NCBI GenBank assembly: GCA_002104905.1
Contig: MCFE01000952.1
Span: 1 to 24,293, forward strand
Length of the DNA: 24,293 nucleotides
Direction: 5' to 3'
Source of the DNA: Basidiobolus meristosporus CBS 931.73
Taxonomy: Eukaryota > Basidiobolomycota > Basidiobolomycetes > Basidiobolales > Basidiobolaceae
Both the position numbers and the translations under genes were made by a program. This document shows, in pieces, positions 1-7,422 of the stretch; the first letter of the stretch is position 1; the number at the start of each line of letters is the position of its first letter. The notes under the pieces are model-generated. The model was not told the origin of the DNA and searched no databases. It saw only the letters and a list, made by a program, of their open reading frames with translations.

Positions 1-165
1 CGAGGAACTATACTTCTGACTCCACCCCTGGCAAACCTAACATATCCAGCGACCCCATAAATTAATGTACCCTCCTGCGGATTGATTTCCAGCACGGCCG
101 AAATAAACGACCTATTCTAGAATACACACGCGATGGTTGGGTTGTACAGAAAAAAGTATCAAGTA

Positions 166-171
166 TTTATT
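166..171 (-). terminator. Poly(A) signal of RPS2
   Basis: AATAAA on the minus strand, 76 bases past the RPS2 stop codon. It is the only canonical hexamer near the 3' end of this gene, so it is the likely cleavage/polyadenylation signal. Positions 1-165 beyond it show no coding or RNA feature I can support. Confidence 0.6.
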
Positions 172-246
172 CTTATCAAACGAGTGCGAAAGAACACATT
201 CGAACTAGCCCAACAGGACGGCAGTTGTCATGATCATAACACTAAC

Positions 247-1032
247 TTAGTACTTCTTTTCTTGAGCCTTGCTCAAGTAGTCAGAGTATTCTTGGTAGGG
301 ACCCATGGTGAATTGGGATTCGGCCCACAAGTCAGGAGTCAAGAAGGTGTAGGTGTGGCTAATGGCAGCGAAGGTAGCCTTGACGAAGTTACCCAAGGTA
401 CGGGTGGAACCACGGGCGGTGGTGTAGCAATCGGTAATACCGGCAAGTTGCAAAAGCTTCTTGGGGGTAGGGGCAGCGACGATACCAGTACCACGGGGAG
501 CAGGGACAAGACGAGCAGTGACGGAACCACACTTGCCGGTGACCTTGGAAGGAACGGTGTGGGGAAGACCGAGGGAAGATCCCCAGTAGCCTCTACGGAC
601 GGGGATGATGCTAAGCTTGGCAAGGATGATGGCACCACGGATGGCGGTGGCAACTTCCTTGGCGCACTTGACACCGAGACCAACATGACCGTCAGAATCA
701 CCGATGATGACAAAGGCCTTGAAACGAGTTCTTTGACCAGCGGTGGTTTGCTTCTGCACAGGCATGATCTTGATGACCTCATCCTTCAAGGTAGGAAGGA
801 AGTAGTCAATGATCTGGTATTCCTTGACGGGAAGAGAGAAGAGGTAGATTTGTTCCATGGACTTGATCTTGCCATCCTTGACGAGACGACCAAGCTTGGT
901 AACAGGAACCCATTGGGTTTCTTCTTCCTTGCGACCACCACGACGTCCGCGACCGCGTCCACCGCGAGCACCACGTCCACGTCCAAAACCACCGCGTCCA
1001 CCGCGACTATCGGCCGGAGCTGAGTCAGCCAT
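247..1032 (-). CDS. RPS2: 40S ribosomal protein S2 (uS5)
   Basis: This encodes a complete 261-residue small-subunit ribosomal protein of the uS5 family, a core part of the 40S subunit near the mRNA entry channel that contributes to decoding fidelity. Visible parts are an Arg/Gly-rich N-terminal tail (residues 10-34), the eukaryotic extension with [15 protein letters not shown] (42-56), the S5 N-terminal domain with GQRTRFKAF (99-107) and GHVGLG (115-120), and the C-terminal domain with PAPRGTGIV (178-186) and a TLGNF block (212-216). The length fits the family. The ATG at 1032 gives the usual MAD start and lies just downstream of a probable 3' splice site (CCCCTAG), so the 5' UTR appears to be spliced. 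No stop or frameshift is seen. The CG-rich sequence contrasts with the transposon block. The gene is divergently oriented to the secreted-protein gene. The identification is based on recognised family motifs and is very secure. Confidence 0.97.
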   Translation of the reverse strand: MADSAPADSRGGRGGFGRGRGARGGRGRGRRGGRKEEETQWVPVTKLGRLVKDGKIKSMEQIYLFSLPVKEYQIIDYFLPTLKDEVIKIMPVQKQTTAGQRTRFKAFVIIGDSDGHVGLGVKCAKEVATAIRGAIILAKLSIIPVRRGYWGSSLGLPHTVPSKVTGKCGSVTARLVPAPRGTGIVAAPTPKKLLQLAGITDCYTTARGSTRTLGNFVKATFAAISHTYTFLTPDLWAESQFTMGPYQEYSDYLSKAQEKKY

Positions 1033-1035
1033 TTG

Positions 1036-1147
1036 CTAGGGGAGAGAAAAGGAGGGTGAGTACGGGACATCCATAGCATGCCAGCATCCATCCATCCGAA
1101 GACGGATGGCTGATGGGTGGTGGTGATCAACAGGTGGATATACTTAC
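1036..1147 (-). other. Probable 5'-UTR intron of RPS2
   Basis: On the minus strand a consensus donor GTAAGTAT starts at 1147. A pyrimidine-rich tract ending in CTCTCCCCTAG ends at 1036, with CTCAC as a possible branch site before it. Removing these 112 bases leaves the RPS2 ATG three bases into the next exon. An upstream ATG at 1178 would run out of frame to an early stop after splicing, so the intron is read as untranslated leader. This is inferred from splice motifs only. Confidence 0.6.
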
Positions 1148-1245
1148 ATAATCTGACTAAATAAAATAAAAACACCAAGGGTGTAGGAGAAGGAAAATCC
1201 CGTTACATGTCAAACGCTTTTAAACTCGACTTCCAGGAATCGGGG

Positions 1246-1253
1246 TTAGGGTT
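1246..1253 (-). promoter_or_regulatory. Telobox-like promoter element (AACCCTAA)
   Basis: TTAGGGTT on the plus strand reads AACCCTAA toward RPS2, about 100 bases upstream of the inferred 5' exon. Teloboxes bound by Tbf1-type Myb factors are known in ribosomal-protein promoters of several fungi. Position and match are seen directly; the binding factor is inferred. Confidence 0.45.
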
Positions 1254-1420
1254 CCCGTCGACCAATCCCCGGCCGATCAAAGATCAGCCTGAAAAATTTG
1301 ACTCGGTGATGGGAAAATTTTTGCTCGCTCCCGATCGCCATTTCTTTCTCGAACCCACCCACCGAGACGAGCCGGTTTCCGCTTAGGATCTCGCATAACT
1401 TCCAGCTTTGCATCATGGTG

Positions 1421-1488
1421 TTGCATAGCCCTAGTCAGGCTTGACGAGGGTGGCGGATCTTTGCATAGCTTTACTCAGGTTTGACGAG
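1421..1488. repeat. 28-bp imperfect direct repeat in the divergent promoter
   Basis: TTGCATAGCCCTAGTCAGG at 1421 recurs as TTGCATAGCTTTACTCAGG at 1461. In both copies TTGACGAG or its near match follows, giving two ~28-base units 40 bases apart. They lie between the two divergent genes and may be duplicated regulatory sites, though no known factor is recognised. Confidence 0.6.
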
Positions 1489-1762
1489 ATTTTTTTTTCG
1501 CGTGTCGCTCATTTAAATACACCGCCGAGGTTGGTTGGGGGGTGACGTCCAGACCAATTTGGCTATATCCATATGAACGGCGTATGACCTCAGTTATTTT
1601 TAGCCATGAGGGTCATTGTTAGCTAGGATAGCTGGTTCCCGGACGATAGATGAGCTAAATGATTCGCCCTGAAAAGGAAGGTTATATTGACGAATACGTT
1701 CAACCAGAAGTTACACACCCACTCAGCCCCCTATTCCCCAATCGATCTCTAGCATCACGAGC

Positions 1763-1770
1763 TTTATAAG
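1763..1770 (+). promoter_or_regulatory. Candidate TATA element of the secreted-protein gene
   Basis: TTTATAAG lies 67 bases before the ATG at 1837, followed by a pyrimidine-rich stretch (TCACTTCCCCTC) typical of fungal transcription start regions. It is a motif match only. Confidence 0.4.
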
Positions 1771-1836
1771 TTATCACTTCCCCTCTAGTTCCGCTGACAT
1801 TGTTTTACATCGTTCTCCTCACACTTCGCCTCAGTC

Positions 1837-2479
1837 ATGAAGTTCACTTCCCTGGTAACCCTCCTACTTAGCACAGTTTTCGGTAAGTGGTAGTTTGTTG
1901 TGGTCGTGGTCAAGGTGAGGTTCGTATTGACTCATTCCCTCCCTAGTTTCTGCCATGCAGTTCGACACCAACGTGGTCAAGGACGAGTACAAGGTTGGGG
2001 AGGACCTGGTCGTCTCCATCGTCAACAACTACGATGAGGACCATTGGATGGTGGGAATCCCTTCGGTCTCCATCAGTTTGTACGACGAGTCTGGCACCAC
2101 CGAGCTTTACAACATCATGGAGTTGATCCAGTTGAAGACCTACCCCGCCTTCGACCAAGCCGCGACCATTCAGACCTGGAAAATCCCCGAGCAGATCGAG
2201 ACCGAATACAAAACCAACGAGAAGTTCTCCTTGGTCGTCAAGTACTTACAGTCTATTCGTGGTACTGCCAAGCCACTTGACCTATCCATCGAACACCCCA
2301 TCACCATCCGCGGAATTCAGAGTACCGGCAACAAGGCCATCCCTAAAGCGGAGCCTCGCAAGGAGAACCTCTACCCCACCGACAAGCAGAGCTCAGTCCA
2401 GGAGAATCCCAAGGTGCAGTACACCGCTACCTGGGCCTACAACATGATCAAATCCTTGTTGGTGAACCATCTTTTGTAA
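1837..2479 (+). CDS. Small secreted protein, Kre9/KNH-like (join 1837..1882, 1947..2479)
   Basis: The two exons encode 192 residues. Residues 1-18 (MKFTSLVTLLLSTVFVSA) form a clear signal peptide with a likely cleavage after VSA, so the protein is probably secreted or cell-wall associated. The mature part has an acidic start, then a predicted beta-rich domain with VGEDLVVSIV, PSVSISLYDESG, QTWKIPEQI and FSLVVKYLQS. This pattern (GE..V-hydrophobic, I.L, W.IP, F.L.V) resembles the Kre9/KNH Ser-Thr-rich wall-protein domain (PF10342), but I cannot run a profile search. The C-terminal third is Lys/Glu/Pro-rich and lacks a convincing GPI signal. Exon 1 was added because the longest open frame starts at an internal ATG (1955) directly after a 3' splice site, and the upstream exon restores a signal peptide in frame. 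Function is otherwise unknown. Confidence 0.82.
1883..1946 (+). other. Intron of the secreted-protein gene
   Basis: The intron is 64 bases, with donor GTAAGT and acceptor CCCTAG, and a candidate branch region (TTGACTCAT) about 20 bases before the acceptor. It is a phase-1 intron that joins codon 16 (G|TT) at the end of the signal-peptide core. An in-frame stop (TAG) inside it and the restored signal peptide both support splicing. Confidence 0.85.
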
Positions 2480-2631
2480 CTTCTACGATCCCACACCCAC
2501 CACCACCACCGCCACCATCACCGCCCCATTCCCACATAATCCCTGGATGGTTTCCTATTCATGACCCAATTTTTCCGGCATCTGCTTGTATTCCTATTCC
2601 TATCCGTACTCGTATATGTAATTCATCAGTC

Positions 2632-2637
2632 AATAAA
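2632..2637 (+). terminator. Poly(A) signal of the secreted-protein gene
   Basis: AATAAA lies 153 bases after the stop codon at 2479. The 3' UTR before it holds a CAC/CCA-rich microsatellite (about 2490-2525). Confidence 0.6.
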
Positions 2638-2639
2638 CC

Positions 2640-3390
2640 GATATTTTCCCGCCTTAGTCGTGGACCCGGTCAACAGGCTTCATCATCGACAAGAGGTGGG
2701 CGTACATTTCGTAATTCGATTGAACGCCCTGCACCGTGACTCCTACCCGGAATCACAGGTGCTATGGGCAGCAACCCATCCCACATGACTCATTGCCCGT
2801 TCCGTCGGGCTTGTCTTCACGGATCTCCCGCTTGGTTGGGGTCCCTTTCAACGAAATAACCCGTCCGATGGAGGCGAGGGGCGGCGGTCAGAGGTCGATT
2901 AGCTTGAAGGGATCTCATCTGCACCGGAGATTGCTCAATTACGCCTAGCTGGGCGCAGTGCTGACGATTCGCCCAAACCATGCCACCTCATTTGCCATGA
3001 TGGGCGATGATTGGTTGATACATGACTGGCGCTCCCTTTATTGATGATTAGCTCGACGCCAATTTTCAACCGGTTGCTCGAGATGCTTATAATTGGCAAG
3101 ATACCCAAACAACATCCGCCAATCACATCCGTGCAGATTCTCCTGCGGACATGCTTCGCCTTGGTATCCCAGGTACACTCTCGCCGAGACGCTCCAGGCG
3201 CTTGCTTGACCTGTGTCGTCTTCCGCTGGGATCGTCGGTGGGCTGCTCTCTTTTGCGGACGCCTCACCGGACTGGATGTGTGGAGGCCGCTGTCGGTTTT
3301 GTGGTGTGATCACGTGTTTTCGCGGGAGGGGGAGGGGGAGCTTGACCAAAAGGGTGATTCAATTTGTCCCCAAATTCCTTAATGTTAAAG
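2640..3390. other. Unassigned intergenic DNA up to the transposon boundary
   Basis: Base composition still resembles the host segment (many CG dinucleotides). Overlapping open frames of 70-113 codons exist on both strands (for example 3038-3349 minus, 3041-3382 plus). None shows a recognised domain, and they overlap one another, so I call no gene. A G-rich tract (GGGAGGGGGAGGGGGAG) lies near 3326-3342. Confidence 0.5.
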
Positions 3391-3391
3391 G

Positions 3392-3724
3392 TGTTGTAAG
3401 AGTCTTGGAGATATTGGAAGTGATTTGGGAGAACAAGTAGATTATGTGGTTTACACTTAATGATTTATTGAATGTAAAAGTAGTATTTATACTTTTACAT
3501 GGTCTTGGCACAACATACACACAAAGTAGGTTTAGGAAGGCCCCAAGAACATGTGTGCAAAGTTTGGGGCTGTTTGAGCAACTTTGAGAATTTTCATGTT
3601 CTGGGTAAATATTCTAAGTAAATCCCAACAAGGATTTTAGTCAGTATTCTCTAGGATTTGAAGGTAATGATCTAAGTGACTATGTTAAGTGAATATTTAG
3701 GTGGAATTATAAATTCTTACAACA
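3392..3724 (-). repeat. Ty1/Copia LTR, reverse orientation
   Basis: A 333-bp LTR that reads TGTTG...CAACA and is closely similar, in reverse complement, to the LTRs of the complete element at 7043-11725. It is bounded on the internal side by the polypurine tract (reverse of GAGTGGGAG at 3725-3733), so it is the 3' LTR of a minus-strand copy. The flank on the outer side is AAAGG. The matching duplication is missing because the other end of the copy is truncated. Confidence 0.9.
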
Positions 3725-4822
3725 CTCCCACTCAGCTAAATGTTCATATTGACTAGTCCTGATTTTGACCTAAGATATTCAAACTTGTCTCTAGCTAATG
3801 GTTTGGTAAATATGTCTGCAATCATTTCATCTGTAGGAGAGTAAGCTAAGCTAGCCAAGTCACTCTCTGTAGCTTCACATATGAAATGATGTCTAATATC
3901 CAGGTGCTTAGTTATAGCATGAAAAGTTGGATTTCTTCCTAATTGTATACATCCTTAATTATCTTGAAATAAAGTATTAGGCATTTTTTGACATAAGCCA
4001 AAATATTTGAAAATCTTCCTTAGCTACATTGCTTCTTTTGTAGCTTCACAGGCTGCTATATACTCTGCCTCTGTGGTTGGAAGTGCTACCATTGGTTGCT
4101 TTCTTGAATTCCATAAAATTGCTCCTTTACAGTAAAGAGAGGTGTATCCTGTGGTGGATTTTCTGTCTTCCAAGCTTTGTCCCCAATCATCATCAGAGTA
4201 TCCCACAAGATCTTGTTCTGAATCCTTTTAGATGTACCTTAAGCAGATATCAGCAGTCCCTTTTAGGTATCCAAATACCACTTAACTGCTGCAATATGAT
4301 CAGATCCTAGTTCTGATTGTGCTGGCTGACAGCTCCCACTGAATATGACACATCTGGACATCTTCCAAGCATGATATATATCAGATTTCCAACTATAAAT
4401 TGGCAAGGGAATTCTGGGCTTTCAGATGGCATCAAGCTCTCTTAATTTGGTTGAGTGTTGATTAAGTCAAGGTTAGTTTCCTTTGGAGTAGCTGCTGATT
4501 TACAGTCTTCCATTTGGGACTTCTTGAGTATATTGTGAGTATACTTGGACTGGCTTAGGGTGATAGTCTGGGTGCTTCTGTATATAGAGAGCTTTATTCT
4601 TGAGTAGTAACTGACTTCTTCTAGATTGGACATTATGAACTCTTTAGGTTGGCTGGATTTAGTCATTTCCAATGTTTCTTCATTATCAGTGGCTATAATA
4701 AGATCATCCGCACATAGAGCTAATAGAACCAGACTTGCTCTACCTGACCTATAGTCAATACTATAGCTAGCAGTACTTCTTTAGAAACTCAGTGATTCTA
4801 AATAAGTATCTATCTTGAACCA
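3725..4822 (-). pseudogene. Ty1/Copia pol fragment (RT C-terminal part and RNase H)
   Basis: The minus strand encodes the end of Copia reverse transcriptase (DDLIIATDNEETL, then SQSKYTHNILKK) and RNase H (GYSDDDWG, KSTTGYTSL, TTEAEYIAACEATKEAM). It runs straight into the polypurine tract and LTR at 3392-3724. The catalytic YVDD appears as CADD. Several stops and frameshifts break the frame (open parts are 4024-4206 and 4442-4672). Similarity to the complete element ends near 4822, where the copy is truncated and Tnp2-related or unassigned sequence begins. At the RNase H junction this copy keeps four A residues where the complete element has three, so it preserves the frame that element lost. 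Confidence 0.88.
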
Positions 4823-5160
4823 TATGAAATATATCTTGGTCCCAAAGGTGGATCTAATCCAGATCAGCCACCAAAATCCCACAATAAGGCCATCATAATG
4901 CCTGCAACTTGAAATTATTGACCCTCCTCACAATGTTATGATGGGATTGTGACAGTTTTTGCAGATACTACTGCAAAGCTTAGTAAATATACTTGATGTT
5001 TGGGAAGTTCTTCAACAGGAATTTGATGGCCTTGATGTGGACACCTGTAGCCATTATAATGGCAGTACAGTGCCCTACAGCTAGTATTGTATAATGCTAC
5101 TATACCAATTTGCCAAACAGTATTTCCTATTGCCACATTCACTTGGGTCATTCATTTATT
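4823..5160 (-). other. Degenerate sequence between Copia fragment and Tnp2 remnant
   Basis: A minus-strand frame of 71 codons (4936-5151) shows no motif I can assign. It may be the decayed 3' tail of the adjacent Tnp2-type transposase or its terminal region. No terminal inverted repeat typical of CACTA elements could be identified by eye. Confidence 0.35.
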
Positions 5161-6548
5161 CTATTGTAGAATCATCCCAAGACTTTGCTTACCCACTGCT
5201 ACTATGAGTATTCCACATATAGTATGAGTCAAAAAAGCTATGGCCTCCAGCTTACCAACTACTACATACATGCACACCTGCTGTAATAGACATGCTTCTA
5301 TCACCTCAACTTTATGACTTGTTAGTGTGATACTTGCAAAGTTACCATATACCCTGTATTGCTGGTAACATATACATCTTGCAAACATTTACTAGGTTGC
5401 TACCACTTGGCCATGAATACCTCTTTAATATCCTTGGAAAACATTTTGGTGCCTTGCCAATATATTTCTTCACCCTGCTGAGTTCTAGTCTCCCCTATAG
5501 GTGCACTTTAACTCTTGTTTGTATGAATTCCATATTGAATTGTGTAGAAACTGACTTGTACCCAGGAGAAACCTGCCATACTGTTGTAAAGTTGGCCTGA
5601 TAAATATTAGCTGCTTGTTACATCCAACCCAACCTTGCATTGCTAACTAACTAACCACACATTGGGGCTGCTTAGCTTCTTAATGTCAAAGACATAGGTG
5701 TCTCTACATGCACATCTGTCCGCAGTATTCTCCAACTCTTCCTGGCTGTCCTCCACATGCCAGCTCATCATATCCATGATGGACATGAAGATAATATGCT
5801 TGATGAGATTGGGATATGGTAGTGCTTGCTACTTGACTTGTCTTCCTATTTCCCAACATATCTACTGCATAGGAAACTCCTAAATGGTGCAGCATGGGCC
5901 AATATTCTCCACACAACAAGCAAGATGAGGTAAGGAATGGATGCAGTAGCAGCACAGATCTACATGTTCAGCTTTATGCCTGGAGTACAGACACTCAAAT
6001 CCCAACACACACTCCTTGCATAAAAGCTGTAGATGTGTCAAGTAGGCAGTGGTGATCCACCTCAAAATAAATATTCCATTAATGTCAACATATGACTTCC
6101 AATGCTTCCAATGTACTCTTGGTGGAAACTGCTTCAGAAGGCCACTTGAATTTATACATATCCAGCTCATCCAGTCCTGGTGTTTGTATTGTGGTACATG
6201 CATATGAATATTCATTGGAGCTTGTGAGAAATACTTTAGGTAGCAGATACTGCATAATTGCTTGCGGATTCTTTTGAACTTCTTCATTATCTTGGGGGGC
6301 ACATTCAGCTTGAAATACCCCAAGTGCAACTTTGTCAATAGTATAGTTATGTGTTGAAGAGCAAATGCATTGCTCCTAGTGGAAAGCTTTTGCTCCCATA
6401 GATTCCTTCCTTCTTTAGTATCACTGGTTTCCAATTAACACCATATTCTGGTAAATGGCTTATAGCTTGCCAGCTTTGCTGCAATTACATGCTGACTTTT
6501 GTATGTTCACTCTGTGGAAAGATCATGTTCTTAGTGCTGGTGTTTAGG

Positions 6549-7037
6549 TAATGATAATATGTGTGAGTTATGGAGTAAATCCCTTGGATATCACACATTT
6601 GACAGCAATACTGTCCATTGTGCGTGGAAAAGCCTGCTATCTTGCTGATGTTTGGGGTATCTCCTATGCAGATAGTAATATGTGCTTTTACATGACTGCC
6701 ATAAACTGTTATCCTGCTGAAAAGCATACAAGATTCATCCAGCAATGAATACCAGTAGCTATCCAGGTTGGATGGTGATTTAGGCCCAGATACCAGTGAC
6801 AGTTTTTCAATAAAATAATGTGTGTGATTATGGAGTAAATCCTTGCAATCTCACACATTCAGCAGTAGTACCATCCATTTTGTCCGGAAAAGCTGACTAT
6901 CTTGCTGATGACTTAGGTATCTCCAATGTAGATAATAGTATGCGCTTTAACATGATGTTCATTTCCTAGTATCTCACTGAATAGCTTACAAAATACATCA
7001 AGCAATGAATACAGGTAGCTATCCAGGTTGGATGGTA
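6549..7037 (-). repeat. Tandem duplication of the transposase zinc-binding segment
   Basis: Two diverged copies of about 225 bp lie at roughly 6549-6774 and 6812-7037. Each contains ATGGAGTAAATC near the start, CTATCTTGCTGATG in the middle, and ends with GCTATCCAGGTTGGATGGT. Both encode the same part of the transposase (the 'SKIAGFS..NGQYCCQMC' region), but only the 6549 copy keeps a readable frame. The duplication predates the Copia insertion, which sits 5 bases past the end of the second copy. Confidence 0.75.
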
Positions 7038-7042
7038 TTTAG
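7038..7042. repeat. Left target-site duplication TTTAG
   Basis: TTTAG directly precedes the 5' LTR and is repeated directly after the 3' LTR at 11726-11730. This 5-bp duplication is the expected integrase footprint of a Copia insertion. Confidence 0.93.
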
Positions 7043-7391
7043 TGTTGTAAAAAATTGTATTTCCACCTAAATATTCACCTAACTTAGTCACTTAGATCAT
7101 CACCTTCAAATCCTAGAGAATACTGACCAAATTCCTTGTTGGGATTTACTTAGAATAGTTTCACCAAAATACCAGGTACCCAGAACATGAAAATTCTCAA
7201 AGTTGTCCAAACAGCCCCAAACTTTGCACACATGTTCTTGGGACCTTCCTTAACCTATTCTACATGTTTGTTATGCCAAGACTAGGTAAAAGTATAAATA
7301 CTACTTTTACATTCAATAAATCATTAAGTGAAAACCCCATAATCTATTTGTTCTCCAAATCACTTCCAATATCTCCAAGACTCTTACAACA
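7043..7391 (+). repeat. 5' LTR of the Copia element
   Basis: A 349-bp LTR with TGTTGTAA/TTACAACA ends. It contains TATAAATA (7293-7300) and AATAAA (7315-7320), the likely promoter and poly(A) signals separated by about 15 bases. Confidence 0.95.
7293..7320 (+). promoter_or_regulatory. LTR TATA box and poly(A) signal
   Basis: TATAAATA at 7293-7300 is followed by AATAAA at 7315-7320. The same pair occurs in the 3' LTR. This compact spacing marks the U3/R region. Confidence 0.65.
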
Positions 7392-7403
7392 GGTTATGAG
7401 CCC
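7392..7403 (+). promoter_or_regulatory. Primer-binding site matching the anticodon arm of initiator tRNA-Met
   Basis: GGTTATGAGCCC begins at the first base after the LTR. Its complement, GGGCTCATAACC, is the anticodon stem-loop of fungal initiator tRNA-Met as I recall it, including the CAT anticodon. It does not match a tRNA 3' end (which would give TGG). This is the arrangement of Drosophila copia, whose primer is a 5' half of that tRNA. The site overlaps a possible ATG at 7396 that is in frame with gag. Confidence 0.75.
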
Positions 7404-7422
7404 CAAGCTGTCACTCTCTGCA

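Larger units (their letters stand above)
5160..7042 (-). pseudogene. Tnp2/CACTA-type transposase, C-terminal part (pseudogene)
   Basis: Minus-strand remnants follow the order of fungal Tnp2-family (CACTA/EnSpm) transposases. First comes the zinc-binding segment GDTPNISKIAGFSTHNGQYC with CQMCDIQGIYS (6485-6745). Next is a region ending in HSLPHLACCVENIGPCCTI (5880-6434), which resembles the 'IxxxGPCWxxWxFPMER' block. Then follow a fragment near YVFDIKKLSSPN (about 5650-5700) and a tail (5161-5388) with YGNFASITLTSHK. These families cut and paste DNA with an RNase H-fold catalytic domain. The frame is broken many times, so it is dead. The N-terminal part lies at 11726-12553, beyond the Copia element inserted at 7042/7043. 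Confidence 0.8.

Noticed and set aside
133-1023. 296-codon open frame on the plus strand
   Set aside because: It is the antisense of RPS2, with low-complexity Thr/Ser/Gly-rich sequence, and the minus-strand protein is a clear uS5 match.
786-1178. 130-codon minus-strand frame starting at the ATG at 1178
   Set aside because: It reads through the inferred 5'-UTR intron and overlaps RPS2 in another frame with no family match.
2490-2525. CAC/CCA-rich run that could encode a His/Pro-rich peptide
   Set aside because: It lies after the stop codon of the secreted-protein gene and is read as a 3'-UTR microsatellite.
2935-3382. Three overlapping open frames of 103-113 codons on both strands
   Set aside because: They overlap each other, show no domain, and CG-rich fungal intergenic DNA often leaves such frames open.
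5334-5600. 88-codon plus-strand frame
   Set aside because: It has no recognised motif and lies antisense to the decayed transposase tail.
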